A DNA stretch of 64,000 bases from Henricia sp. BOLD:AAB3569 (GCA_037783545.1 JBBELK010001429.1:62001-126000), one strand, 5' to 3'. Positions 1-10,248 are shown, numbered from the stretch's first letter. Program-made: numbers and translations. Notes: generated by a model not told the origin, from the letters alone.

Positions 1-98
1 TTTTGCTAGATTCGACGATAACTCGGTCGGTTTAAACGGGAAATTGCTGAAATTTGCAGAACACGTTTGGGATATAGAGTTGTTATAGCAGGCACAAT
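1..98 (+). repeat. Partial satellite monomer (3' end, W-like) cut by the window edge
   Basis: This is the last 98 bp of a monomer: it ends in TTGTTATAGCAGGCACAA and is followed by a complete N monomer at 99-303. Its TTTAAACGGG and GTTATAGCAGGCACA signatures are those of type W. The array therefore continues upstream of the window. Confidence 0.93.
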
Positions 99-303
99 TT
101 GAAGTTTGTCTGGAAATTCCTTCAGTTCCAAAATAGCGACCACTTCAGACGCAATGTTTCCCGAAAGAGGCGTCTGCTTGTGCGAAAACTGTGCCGGCAG
201 GGAGTTTTTGCTAGATTCGACGATAACTCGGTCGGTTCAAACGAGAAAGTGCTGAAATTTGCAGAACACGTTTGGGATATAGAGTTGTTATAGTAGGCAA
301 AAT

Positions 304-1882
304 TTGAAGTTTGTCTGGAAATTCTTTCAGTTCCAAAATAGCTACCACTTCAGACGCAATGTTTCCCGAAAGCGGCGTCTGCTTGTGCGAAAACTGTGCC
401 GGCAGCGAGTTTGTGCTATATTCGACGATAACTCGGTCGGTTTGAACGGGAAATTTGTCTGGAAATTCCTTCAGTTCCAAAATAGCGACCACTTCAGACG
501 CAATGTTTCCCAAAAGCGGCGTCTGCTTGTGCGAAAACTGTTCCGGCAGGGAGTTTTTGCTAGATTCGACGATAACTCGGTCGGTTTAAACGGGAAATTG
601 CTGAAATTTGCAGAACACGTTTGGGATATAGAGTTGTTATAGCAGGCACAATTTGAAGTTTGTCTGGAAATTCCTTCAGTTCCAAAATAGCGACCACTTC
701 AGACGCAATGTTTCCCGAAAGAGGCGTCTGCTTGTGCGAAAACTGTGCCGGCAGGGAGTTTTTGCTAGATTCGACGATAACTCGGTCGGTTTAAACGAGA
801 AAGTGCTGAAATTTGCAGAACACGTTTGGGATATAGAGTTGTTATAGTAGGCAACATTTGAAGTTTGTCTGGAAATTCCTCTAGTTCTAAAATAGCTACC
901 ACTTCAGACGCAATGTTTCCCGAAAGCGGCGTCTGCTTGTGCGAAAACTGTGCCGGCAGGGAGTTTTTGCTAGATTCGACGATAACTCGATCGGTTTAAA
1001 CGGGAAATTGCTGAAATTTGCAGAACACGTTTGGGATATAGAGTTGTTATAGCAGGCGAAATTTGAAGTTTGTCTGGAAATTCCTTTAGTTCCAAAATAG
1101 CGACCACTTCAGACACAATGTTTCCCGAAAGAGGCGTCTGCTTGTGCGAAAACTGTTCCGGCAGGGAGTTTTTGCTAGATTCGACGATAACTCGGTCGGT
1201 TTAAACGGGAAATTGCTGAAATTTGCAGAACACGTTTGGGATATAGAGTTGTTTAAGCAGGCACAATTTGAAGTTTGTCTGGAAATTCTTTCAGTTCCAA
1301 AATAGCGACCACTTCAGACGCAATGTTTCCCGAAAGTGGCGTCTGCTTGTGCGAAAACTGTGCCGGCAGGGAGTTTTTGCTAGATTCGACGATAACTCGG
1401 TCGGTTTAAACGGGAAATTGCTGAAATTTGCAGAACACGTTTGGGATATAGAGTTGTTATAGCAGGCACAATTTGAAGTTTGTCTGGAAATTCCTTCAGT
1501 TCCAAAATAGCGACCACTTCAGACGCAATGTTTCCCGAAAGAGGCGTCTGCTTGTGCGAAAACTGTGCCGGCAGGGAGTTTTTGCTAGATTCGACGATAA
1601 CTCGGTCGGTTCAAACGAGAAAGTGCTGAAATTTGCAGAACACGTTTGGGATATAGAGTTGTTATAGTAGGCAAAATTTGAAGTTTGTCTGGAAATTCCT
1701 TCAGTTCCAAAATAGCGACCACTTCAGACGCAATGTTTCCCGAAAGAGGCGTCTGCTTGTGCGAAAACTGTGCCGGCAGGGAGTTTTTGCTAGATTCGAC
1801 GATAACTCGGTCGGTTTAAACGGGAAATTGCTGAAATTTGCAGAACACGTTTGGGATATAGAGTTGTTATAGCAGGCGAAAT
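304..1882 (+). repeat. HOR copy, 1,579 bp: S-T/W-E-C-D-W-N-R
   Basis: Monomer starts are at 304 (S, 144 bp), 448, 653, 858, 1063, 1268, 1473 and 1678. This is the nine-monomer HOR minus one unit. The second monomer begins as type T (CCCAAAAG, TGTTCC) but ends as type W (CACGTTTGG, TTATAGCAGGCACA), so a crossover between neighbouring T and W removed exactly 205 bp. From about 653 onward the sequence is repeated 8,366 bp downstream. Confidence 0.9.
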
Positions 1883-3871
1883 TTGAAGTTTGTCTGGAAA
1901 TTCTTTCAGTTCCAAAATAGCTACCACTTCAGACGCAATGTTTCCCGAAAGCGGCGTCTGCTTGTGCGAAAACTGTGCCGGCAGCGAGTTTGTGCTATAT
2001 TCGACGATAACTCGGTCGGTTTGAACGGGAAATTTGTCTGGAAATTCCTTCAGTTCCAAAATAGCGACCACTTCAGACGCAATGTTTCCCAAAAGCGGCG
2101 TCTGCTTGTGCGAAAACTGTTCCGGCAGGGAGTTTTTGCTAGATTCGACGATAACTCGGTCGGTTTAAACGGGAAATTGCTGAAATTTGCAGAACACCTT
2201 TGGGATATAGAGTTGTTTAAGCAGGCACAATTTGAAGTTTGTCTGGAAATTCTTTCAGTTCCAAAATAGCGACCACTTCAGACGCAATGTTTCCCGAAAG
2301 TGGCGTCTGCTTGTGCGAAAACTGTGCCGGCAGGGAGTTTTTGCTAGATTCGACGATAACTCGGTCGGTTTAAACGGGAAATTGCTGAAATTTGCAGAAC
2401 ACGTTTGGGATATAGAGTTGTTATAGCAGGCACAATTTGAAGTTTGTCTGGAAATTCCTTCAGTTCCAAAATAGCGACCACTTCAGACGCAATGTTTCCC
2501 GAAAGAGGCGTCTGCTTGTGCGAAAACTGTGCCGGCAGGGAGTTTTTGCTAGATTCGACGATAACTCGGTCGGTTTAAACGAGAAAGTGCTGAAATTTGC
2601 AGAACACGTTTGGGATATAGAGTTGTTATAGTAGGCAACATTTGAAGTTTGTCTGGAAATTCCTCTAGTTCTAAAATAGCTACCACTTCAGACGCAATGT
2701 TTCCCGAAAGCGGCGTCTGCTTGTGCGAAAACTGTGCCGGCAGGGAGTTTTTGCTAGATTCGACGATAACTCGGTCGGTTCAAACGAGAAAGTGCTGAAA
2801 TTTGCAGAACACGTTTGGGATATAGAGTTGTTATAGTAGGCAAAATTTGAAGTTTGTCTGGAAATTCCTCTAGTTCTAAAATAGCTACCACTTCAGACGC
2901 AATGTTTCCCGAAAGCGGCGTCTGCTTGTGCGAAAACTGTGCCGGCAGGGAGTTTTTGCTAGATTCGACGATAACTCGATCGGTTTAAACGGGAAATTGC
3001 TGAAATTTGCAGAACACGTTTGGGATATAGAGTTGTTATAGCAGGCGAAATTTGAAGTTTGTCTGGAAATTCCTTTAGTTCCAAAATAGCGACCACTTCA
3101 GACACAATGTTTCCCGAAAGAGGCGTCTGCTTGTGCGAAAACTGTTCCGGCAGGGAGTTTTTGCTAGATTCGACGATAACTCGGTCGGTTTAAACGGGAA
3201 ATTGCTGAAATTTGCAGAACACGTTTGGGATATAGAGTTGCTATAGCAGGCGAAATTTAAAGTTTGTCTGGAAATTCTTTCAGTTCAAAAATAGCTACCA
3301 CTTCAGACGCAATGTTTCCCGAAAGCGGCGTCTGCTTGTGCGAAAACTGTGCCGGCAGGGAGTTTTTGCTAGATTCGACGATAACTCGATCGGTTTAAAC
3401 GGGAAATTGCTGAAATTTGCAGAACACGTTTGGGATATAGAGTTGTTATAGCAGGCGAAATTTGAAGTTTGTCTGGAAATTCCTTTAGTTCCAAAATAGC
3501 GACCACTTCAGACACAATGTTTCCCGAAAGAGGCGTCTGCTTGTGCGAAAACTGTGCCGGCAGGGAGTTTTTGCTAGATTCGACGATAACTCGGTCGGTT
3601 TAAACGGGAAATTGCTGAAATTTGCAGAACACCTTTGGGATATAGAGTTGTTTAAGCAGGCAAAATTTGAAGTCTGTCTGGAAATTCCTTCAGTTCCAAA
3701 ATAGCGACCACTTCAGACGCAATGTTTCCCGAAAGTGGCGTCTGCTTGTGCTAAAACTGTGCCGGCAGGGAGTTTTTGCTAGATTCGACGATAACTCGGT
3801 CGGTTTAAACGGGAAATTGCTGAAATTTGCAGAACACCTTTGGGATATAGAGTTGTTTAAGCAGGCAAAAT

Positions 3872-4076
3872 TTGAAGTCTGTCTGGAAATTCCTTCAGTT
3901 CCAAAATAGCGACCACTTCAGACGCAATGTTTCCCGAAAGTGGCGTCTGCTTGTGCTAAAACTGTGCCGGCAGGGAGTTTTTGCTAGATTCGACGATAAC
4001 TCGGTCGGTTTAAACGGGAAATTGCTGAAATTTGCAGAACACGTTTGGGATATAGAGTTGCTATAGCAGGCGAAAT
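3872..4076 (+). repeat. Type K monomer exemplar
   Basis: K is marked by GAAGTCTGTC, ATTCCTTCAG, AGTGGCG and GTGCTAAAACTG. K usually ends TTGCTATAGCAGGCGAAATT and is followed by B; the K at 3667 instead ends CACCTTTGG...TTTAAGCAGGCAAA and is followed by a second K. Confidence 0.9.
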
Positions 4077-4486
4077 TTAAAGTTTGTCTGGAAATTCTTT
4101 CAGTTCAAAAATAGCTACCACTTCAGACGCAATGTTTCCCGAAAGCGGCGTCTGCTTGTGCTAAAACTGTGCCGGCAGCGAGTTTGTGCTATATTCGACG
4201 ATAACTCGGTCGGTTTGAACGGGAAATTGCTGAAATTTGCAGAACACGTTTGGGATATAGAGTTGTTATAGCAGGCAAAATTTGAAGTTTGTCTGGAAAT
4301 TCCTTCAGTTCCAAAATAGCGACCACTTCAGACGCAATGTTTCCCAAAAGCGGCGTCTGCTTGTGCGAAAACTGTTCCGGCAGGGAGTTTTTGCTAGATT
4401 CGACGATAACTCGGTCGGTTTAAACGGGAAATTGCTGAAATTTGCAGAACACCTTTGGGATATAGAGTTGTTTAAGCAGGCACAAT

Positions 4487-4691
4487 TTGAAGTTTGTCTG
4501 GAAATTCTTTCAGTTCCAAAATAGCGACCACTTCAGACGCAATGTTTCCCGAAAGAGGCGTCTGCTTGTGCGAAAACTGTGCCGGCAGGGAGTTTTTGCT
4601 AGATTCGACGATAACTCGGTCGGTTTAAACGGGAAATTGCTGAAATTTGCAGAACACGTTTGGGATATAGAGTTGTTATAGCAGGAGAAAT
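4487..4691 (+). repeat. Type G monomer exemplar
   Basis: G is marked by ATTCTTTCAG with AGAGGCG and TTTAAACGGG. In the giant HORs it ends CAGGAGAAATTGG and precedes H; in the K-B-T array it ends TTGCTATAG and precedes B. Confidence 0.88.
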
Positions 4692-4896
4692 TGGAAGTGT
4701 GTCTGGAAATTCTTTCAGTTCCAAAATAGCTACCACTTCAGACGCAATGTTTCCCGAAAGCGGCGTCTGCTTGTGCGAAAACTGTGCCGGCAGCGAGTTT
4801 GTGCTATATTCGACGATAACTCGGTCGGTTTAAACGGGAAATTGCTGAAATTTGCAGAACACGTTTGGGATATAGAGTTGTTATAGCAGGCAAAAT
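4692..4896 (+). repeat. Type H monomer exemplar
   Basis: H starts TGGAAGTGTGTC, has ATTCTTTCAG, AGCTACC, AGCGGCG, GCGAGTTTGTGCTATATT, TTTAAACGGG and CAGGCAAA. It is a full-length relative of S. The 144-bp monomer at 28,660 combines an H start with the S deletion. Confidence 0.88.
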
Positions 4897-5027
4897 TTGA
4901 AGTTTGTCTGGAAATTCCTTCAGTTCCAAAATAGCGACCACTTCAGACGCAATGTTTCCCGAAAGAGGCGTCTGCTTGTGCGAAAACTGTGCCGGCAGGG
5001 AGTTTTTGCTAGATTCGACGATAACTC

Positions 5028-5044
5028 GGTCGGTTTAAACGGGA
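5028..5044 (+). other. CENP-B-box-like motif (exemplar), once per monomer
   Basis: GGTCGGTTTAAACGGGA matches 8 of the 9 fixed positions of the CENP-B box core (nTTCGnnnnAnnCGGGn); only the first T is replaced by G. The full match level occurs in monomers with TTTAAACGGG (R, W, T, D, C, G, H, K, X). Types E and N have CGAG and types S and B have TTTGAAC, each losing one more position. Binding is not demonstrated; a match of this quality can also arise by chance and then be amplified with the repeat. Confidence 0.35.
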
Positions 5045-5101
5045 AATTGCTGAAATTTGCAGAACACGTTTGGGATATAGAGTTGTTATAGCAGGCGAAA
5101 T

Positions 5102-5245
5102 TTGAAGTTTGTCTGGAAATTCTTTCAGTTCCAAAATAGCTACCACTTCAGACGCAATGTTTCCCGAAAGCGGCGTCTGCTTGTGCGAAAACTGTGCCGG
5201 CAGCGAGTTTGTGCTATATTCGACGATAACTCGGTCGGTTTGAAC
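5102..5245 (+). repeat. Type S monomer (144 bp, 61-bp deletion), exemplar
   Basis: S has ATTCTTTCAG, AGCTACC, AGCGGCG, GCGAGTTTGTGCTATATT and TTTGAACGGG, and lacks the 61 bp that run in other monomers from AATTGCTG to the next GAAG. The junction reads GGGAAATTTGTCTGG (5,246-5,260) with the TT at 5,252-5,253 shared by both sides. The 19 S copies start at 304, 1883, 5102, 6886, 8465, 10249, 13468, 15252, 17036, 28660, 35569, 37353, 40367, 42151, 45370, 48589, 52423, 57476 and 60684. Confidence 0.96.
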
Positions 5246-5450
5246 GGGAAATTTGTCTGGAAATTCCTTCAGTTCCAAAATAGCGACCACTTCAGACGCA
5301 ATGTTTCCCAAAAGCGGCGTCTGCTTGTGCGAAAACTGTTCCGGCAGGGAGTTTTTGCTAGATTCGACGATAACTCGGTCGGTTTAAACGGGAAATTGCT
5401 GAAATTTGCAGAACACCTTTGGGATATAGAGTTGTTTAAGCAGGCACAAT
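5246..5450 (+). repeat. Type T monomer exemplar
   Basis: T is marked by ATTCCTTCAG, CCCAAAAGCGG, ACTGTTCC, CACCTTTGG and TTGTTTAAGCAGGCACA. Its first six bases are removed when it follows S. It follows B at full spacing in the K-B-T array. Confidence 0.9.
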
Positions 5451-5655
5451 TTGAAGTTTGTCTGGAAATTCTTTCAGTTCCAAAATAGCGACCACTTCAG
5501 ACGCAATGTTTCCCGAAAGTGGCGTCTGCTTGTGCGAAAACTGTGCCGGCAGGGAGTTTTTGCTAGATTCGACGATAACTCGGTCGGTTTAAACGGGAAA
5601 TTGCTGAAATTTGCAGAACACGTTTGGGATATAGAGTTGTTATAGCAGGCACAAT
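5451..5655 (+). repeat. Type W monomer exemplar
   Basis: W is marked by ATTCTTTCAG, AGCGACC, AGTGGCG, TTTAAACGGG and TTATAGCAGGCACA. It is the most frequent type in the S-based HORs, occurring after both T and D. Confidence 0.9.
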
Positions 5656-5860
5656 TTGAAGTTTGTCTGGAAATTCCTTCAGTTCCAAAATAGCGACCAC
5701 TTCAGACGCAATGTTTCCCGAAAGAGGCGTCTGCTTGTGCGAAAACTGTGCCGGCAGGGAGTTTTTGCTAGATTCGACGATAACTCGGTCGGTTTAAACG
5801 AGAAAGTGCTGAAATTTGCAGAACACGTTTGGGATATAGAGTTGTTATAGTAGGCAACAT
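5656..5860 (+). repeat. Type E monomer exemplar
   Basis: E is marked by ATTCCTTCAG, AGAGGCG, TTTAAACGAGAAAGTG and TAGTAGGCAAC. It differs from N mainly by TTTAAAC against TTCAAAC and by the linker. Confidence 0.9.
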
Positions 5861-6065
5861 TTGAAGTTTGTCTGGAAATTCCTCTAGTTCTAAAATAGCT
5901 ACCACTTCAGACGCAATGTTTCCCGAAAGCGGCGTCTGCTTGTGCGAAAACTGTGCCGGCAGGGAGTTTTTGCTAGATTCGACGATAACTCGATCGGTTT
6001 AAACGGGAAATTGCTGAAATTTGCAGAACACGTTTGGGATATAGAGTTGTTATAGCAGGCGAAAT
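5861..6065 (+). repeat. Type C monomer exemplar
   Basis: C is marked by ATTCCTCTAGTTCTA, AGCTACC, AGCGGCG, ACTCGATCGG and CAGGCGAAA. The CTAG stop codon in the reading frame explains why no long frame shows here. Confidence 0.9.
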
Positions 6066-6270
6066 TTGAAGTTTGTCTGGAAATTCCTTTAGTTCCAAAA
6101 TAGCGACCACTTCAGACACAATGTTTCCCGAAAGAGGCGTCTGCTTGTGCGAAAACTGTTCCGGCAGGGAGTTTTTGCTAGATTCGACGATAACTCGGTC
6201 GGTTTAAACGGGAAATTGCTGAAATTTGCAGAACACGTTTGGGATATAGAGTTGTTTAAGCAGGCACAAT
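6066..6270 (+). repeat. Type D monomer exemplar
   Basis: D is marked by ATTCCTTTAGTTCC, GACACAATG, AGAGGCG, ACTGTTCC and TTGTTTAAGCAGGCACA. Variants ending TTGCTATAG or TTAAGCAGGCAAA lead into B or K. The D monomers at 34,134, 38,932 and 43,935 have GACGCA and TGTGCC instead. Confidence 0.9.
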
Positions 6271-6475
6271 TTGAAGTTTGTCTGGAAATTCTTTCAGTTC
6301 CAAAATAGCGACCACTTCAGACGCAATGTTTCCCGAAAGTGGCGTCTGCTTGTGCGAAAACTGTGCCGGCAGGGAGTTTTTGCTAGATTCGACGATAACT
6401 CGGTCGGTTTAAACGGGAAATTGCTGAAATTTGCAGAACACGTTTGGGATATAGAGTTGTTATAGCAGGCACAAT

Positions 6476-6680
6476 TTGAAGTTTGTCTGGAAATTCCTTC
6501 AGTTCCAAAATAGCGACCACTTCAGACGCAATGTTTCCCGAAAGAGGCGTCTGCTTGTGCGAAAACTGTGCCGGCAGGGAGTTTTTGCTAGATTCGACGA
6601 TAACTCGGTCGGTTCAAACGAGAAAGTGCTGAAATTTGCAGAACACGTTTGGGATATAGAGTTGTTATAGTAGGCAAAAT
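6476..6680 (+). repeat. Type N monomer exemplar
   Basis: N is marked by ATTCCTTCAG, AGAGGCG, GGTTCAAACGAGAAAGTG and TAGTAGGCAAA. Confidence 0.9.
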
Positions 6681-6885
6681 TTGAAGTTTGTCTGGAAATT
6701 CCTTCAGTTCCAAAATAGCGACCACTTCAGACGCAATGTTTCCCGAAAGAGGCGTCTGCTTGTGCGAAAACTGTGCCGGCAGGGAGTTTTTGCTAGATTC
6801 GACGATAACTCGGTCGGTTTAAACGGGAAATTGCTGAAATTTGCAGAACACGTTTGGGATATAGAGTTGTTATAGCAGGCGAAAT
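6681..6885 (+). repeat. Type R monomer exemplar
   Basis: R is marked by ATTCCTTCAG, AGCGACC, AGAGGCG, TGTGCC, TTTAAACGGG and TTATAGCAGGCGAAA. It immediately precedes S in complete nine-monomer units. It is close to the overall consensus. Confidence 0.9.
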
Positions 6886-8464
6886 TTGAAGTTTGTCTGG
6901 AAATTCTTTCAGTTCCAAAATAGCTACCACTTCAGACGCAATGTTTCCCGAAAGCGGCGTCTGCTTGTGCGAAAACTGTGCCGGCAGCGAGTTTGTGCTA
7001 TATTCGACGATAACTCGGTCGGTTTGAACGGGAAATTTGTCTGGAAATTCCTTCAGTTCCAAAATAGCGACCACTTCAGACGCAATGTTTCCCAAAAGCG
7101 GCGTCTGCTTGTGCGAAAACTGTTCCGGCAGGGAGTTTTTGCTAGATTCGACGATAACTCGGTCGGTTTAAACGGGAAATTGCTGAAATTTGCAGAACAC
7201 CTTTGGGATATAGAGTTGTTTAAGCAGGCACAATTTGAAGTTTGTCTGGAAATTCTTTCAGTTCCAAAATAGCGACCACTTCAGACGCAATGTTTCCCGA
7301 AAGTGGCGTCTGCTTGTGCGAAAACTGTGCCGGCAGGGAGTTTTTGCTAGATTCGACGATAACTCGGTCGGTTTAAACGGGAAATTGCTGAAATTTGCAG
7401 AACACGTTTGGGATATAGAGTTGTTATAGCAGGCACAATTTGAAGTTTGTCTGGAAATTCCTTCAGTTCCAAAATAGCGACCACTTCAGACGCAATGTTT
7501 CCCGAAAGAGGCGTCTGCTTGTGCGAAAACTGTGCCGGCAGGGAGTTTTTGCTAGATTCGACGATAACTCGGTCGGTTTAAACGAGAAAGTGCTGAAATT
7601 TGCAGAACACGTTTGGGATATAGAGTTGTTATAGTAGGCAACATTTGAAGTTTGTCTGGAAATTCCTCTAGTTCTAAAATAGCTACCACTTCAGACGCAA
7701 TGTTTCCCGAAAGCGGCGTCTGCTTGTGCGAAAACTGTGCCGGCAGGGAGTTTTTGCTAGATTCGACGATAACTCGATCGGTTTAAACGGGAAATTGCTG
7801 AAATTTGCAGAACACGTTTGGGATATAGAGTTGTTATAGCAGGCGAAATTTGAAGTTTGTCTGGAAATTCCTTTAGTTCCAAAATAGCGACCACTTCAGA
7901 CACAATGTTTCCCGAAAGAGGCGTCTGCTTGTGCGAAAACTGTTCCGGCAGGGAGTTTTTGCTAGATTCGACGATAACTCGGTCGGTTTAAACGGGAAAT
8001 TGCTGAAATTTGCAGAACACGTTTGGGATATAGAGTTGTTTAAGCAGGCACAATTTGAAGTTTGTCTGGAAATTCTTTCAGTTCCAAAATAGCGACCACT
8101 TCAGACGCAATGTTTCCCGAAAGTGGCGTCTGCTTGTGCGAAAACTGTGCCGGCAGGGAGTTTTTGCTAGATTCGACGATAACTCGGTCGGTTTAAACGG
8201 GAAATTGCTGAAATTTGCAGAACACGTTTGGGATATAGAGTTGTTATAGCAGGCACAATTTGAAGTTTGTCTGGAAATTCCTTCAGTTCCAAAATAGCGA
8301 CCACTTCAGACGCAATGTTTCCCGAAAGAGGCGTCTGCTTGTGCGAAAACTGTGCCGGCAGGGAGTTTTTGCTAGATTCGACGATAACTCGGTCGGTTCA
8401 AACGAGAAAGTGCTGAAATTTGCAGAACACGTTTGGGATATAGAGTTGTTATAGTAGGCAAAAT
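6886..8464 (+). repeat. HOR copy lacking R, 1,579 bp: S-T-W-E-C-D-W-N
   Basis: Starts are 6886 (S), 7030, 7235, 7440, 7645, 7850, 8055 and 8260. The N monomer (TTCAAACGAGAAAG, TAGTAGGCAAA) runs straight into the next S at 8465. The R monomer seen in the reference unit is therefore absent, a clean 205-bp loss. This point is also where the 8,366-bp duplication breaks register. Confidence 0.93.
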
Positions 8465-10248
8465 TTGAAGTTTGTCTGGAAATTCTTTCAGTTCCAAAAT
8501 AGCTACCACTTCAGACGCAATGTTTCCCGAAAGCGGCGTCTGCTTGTGCGAAAACTGTGCCGGCAGCGAGTTTGTGCTATATTCGACGATAACTCGGTCG
8601 GTTTGAACGGGAAATTTGTCTGGAAATTCCTTCAGTTCCAAAATAGCGACCACTTCAGACGCAATGTTTCCCAAAAGCGGCGTCTGCTTGTGCGAAAACT
8701 GTTCCGGCAGGGAGTTTTTGCTAGATTCGACGATAACTCGGTCGGTTTAAACGGGAAATTGCTGAAATTTGCAGAACACCTTTGGGATATAGAGTTGTTT
8801 AAGCAGGCACAATTTGAAGTTTGTCTGGAAATTCTTTCAGTTCCAAAATAGCGACCACTTCAGACGCAATGTTTCCCGAAAGTGGCGTCTGCTTGTGCGA
8901 AAACTGTGCCGGCAGGGAGTTTTTGCTAGATTCGACGATAACTCGGTCGGTTTAAACGGGAAATTGCTGAAATTTGCAGAACACGTTTGGGATATAGAGT
9001 TGTTATAGCAGGCACAATTTGAAGTTTGTCTGGAAATTCCTTCAGTTCCAAAATAGCGACCACTTCAGACGCAATGTTTCCCGAAAGAGGCGTCTGCTTG
9101 TGCGAAAACTGTGCCGGCAGGGAGTTTTTGCTAGATTCGACGATAACTCGGTCGGTTTAAACGAGAAAGTGCTGAAATTTGCAGAACACGTTTGGGATAT
9201 AGAGTTGTTATAGTAGGCAACATTTGAAGTTTGTCTGGAAATTCCTCTAGTTCTAAAATAGCTACCACTTCAGACGCAATGTTTCCCGAAAGCGGCGTCT
9301 GCTTGTGCGAAAACTGTGCCGGCAGGGAGTTTTTGCTAGATTCGACGATAACTCGATCGGTTTAAACGGGAAATTGCTGAAATTTGCAGAACACGTTTGG
9401 GATATAGAGTTGTTATAGCAGGCGAAATTTGAAGTTTGTCTGGAAATTCCTTTAGTTCCAAAATAGCGACCACTTCAGACACAATGTTTCCCGAAAGAGG
9501 CGTCTGCTTGTGCGAAAACTGTTCCGGCAGGGAGTTTTTGCTAGATTCGACGATAACTCGGTCGGTTTAAACGGGAAATTGCTGAAATTTGCAGAACACG
9601 TTTGGGATATAGAGTTGTTTAAGCAGGCACAATTTGAAGTTTGTCTGGAAATTCTTTCAGTTCCAAAATAGCGACCACTTCAGACGCAATGTTTCCCGAA
9701 AGTGGCGTCTGCTTGTGCGAAAACTGTGCCGGCAGGGAGTTTTTGCTAGATTCGACGATAACTCGGTCGGTTTAAACGGGAAATTGCTGAAATTTGCAGA
9801 ACACGTTTGGGATATAGAGTTGTTATAGCAGGCACAATTTGAAGTTTGTCTGGAAATTCCTTCAGTTCCAAAATAGCGACCACTTCAGACGCAATGTTTC
9901 CCGAAAGAGGCGTCTGCTTGTGCGAAAACTGTGCCGGCAGGGAGTTTTTGCTAGATTCGACGATAACTCGGTCGGTTCAAACGAGAAAGTGCTGAAATTT
10001 GCAGAACACGTTTGGGATATAGAGTTGTTATAGTAGGCAAAATTTGAAGTTTGTCTGGAAATTCCTTCAGTTCCAAAATAGCGACCACTTCAGACGCAAT
10101 GTTTCCCGAAAGAGGCGTCTGCTTGTGCGAAAACTGTGCCGGCAGGGAGTTTTTGCTAGATTCGACGATAACTCGGTCGGTTTAAACGGGAAATTGCTGA
10201 AATTTGCAGAACACGTTTGGGATATAGAGTTGTTATAGCAGGCGAAAT
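8465..10248 (+). repeat. Nine-monomer HOR, 1,784 bp
   Basis: The order is S-T-W-E-C-D-W-N-R with starts at 8465, 8609, 8814, 9019, 9224, 9429, 9634, 9839 and 10,044. Monomers from 9019 on are the +8,366 counterparts of those starting at 653. The extra W at 8814 corresponds to the W that was merged away in the 304-1882 copy. Confidence 0.93.

Larger units (their letters stand above)
1883..5101 (+). repeat. Extended HOR copy, 3,219 bp (16 monomers)
   Basis: The order is S-T-W-E-C/N-C-D-B/C-D-K-K-B-T-G-H-R, with starts at 1883, 2027, 2232 and then every 205 bp to 4897. The first four and the last monomers match the 1,784-bp HOR. The middle brings in types K (GAAGTCTGTC, GTGCTAAA), B (TTCAAAAATAG), G and H, which dominate 20.7-28.7 kb. 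The B monomer at 4077 carries GTGCTAAA at 4161-4168, unlike its counterpart at 12,443. The same 16-monomer string recurs at 10,249-13,467. Confidence 0.9.
5102..6885 (+). repeat. Canonical nine-monomer HOR, 1,784 bp: S-T-W-E-C-D-W-N-R
   Basis: Monomer starts are 5102 (S), 5246 (T), 5451 (W), 5656 (E), 5861 (C), 6066 (D), 6271 (W), 6476 (N) and 6681 (R). The length is 8 x 205 + 144 = 1,784 bp. Type W occurs twice per unit, after T and after D. I use this copy as the reference unit because every type in it is intact and it is followed directly by another S. Confidence 0.95.

Noticed and set aside
156..238. The only ATG per monomer opens a short frame of about 28 codons containing Cys-x-Cys-x-x-Cys
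   Set aside because: It is far too short, is repeated hundreds of times, and has no promoter, splice or codon-conservation evidence. Differences between monomer types show no preference for silent changes that I could see.
220..250. tRNA B-box-like GGTTCAAACGA in type N monomers, hinting at a tRNA-derived element
   Set aside because: It matches only the first part of the B box, occurs only because of one T to C change in type N, and has no A box, tRNA fold or SINE tail nearby.
99..293. A 64-residue open frame repeated in most monomers, and 80-128-residue versions where TTATAG is replaced by TTTAAG or where the 61-bp deletion joins frames
   Set aside because: The frames begin at TTG, not ATG; the 205-bp period shifts frame at each monomer; types C, D and B have stops or altered starts; and no protein family is recognisable. 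They are by-products of a tandem repeat.
5010..5030. A second CENP-B-box-like reading starting at TTCGACGATAACTCGG
   Set aside because: The spacing between TTCG, the A and the CGG is off by one and CGGG is not formed, so it fits the core worse than the motif at 5,028-5,044.
5009..5311. A 100-residue minus-strand open frame at each of the 19 S-T junctions
   Set aside because: It starts at TTG, exists only because the 61-bp deletion fuses two frames, and consists of two copies of the same antisense monomer translation. There is no independent evidence of coding.
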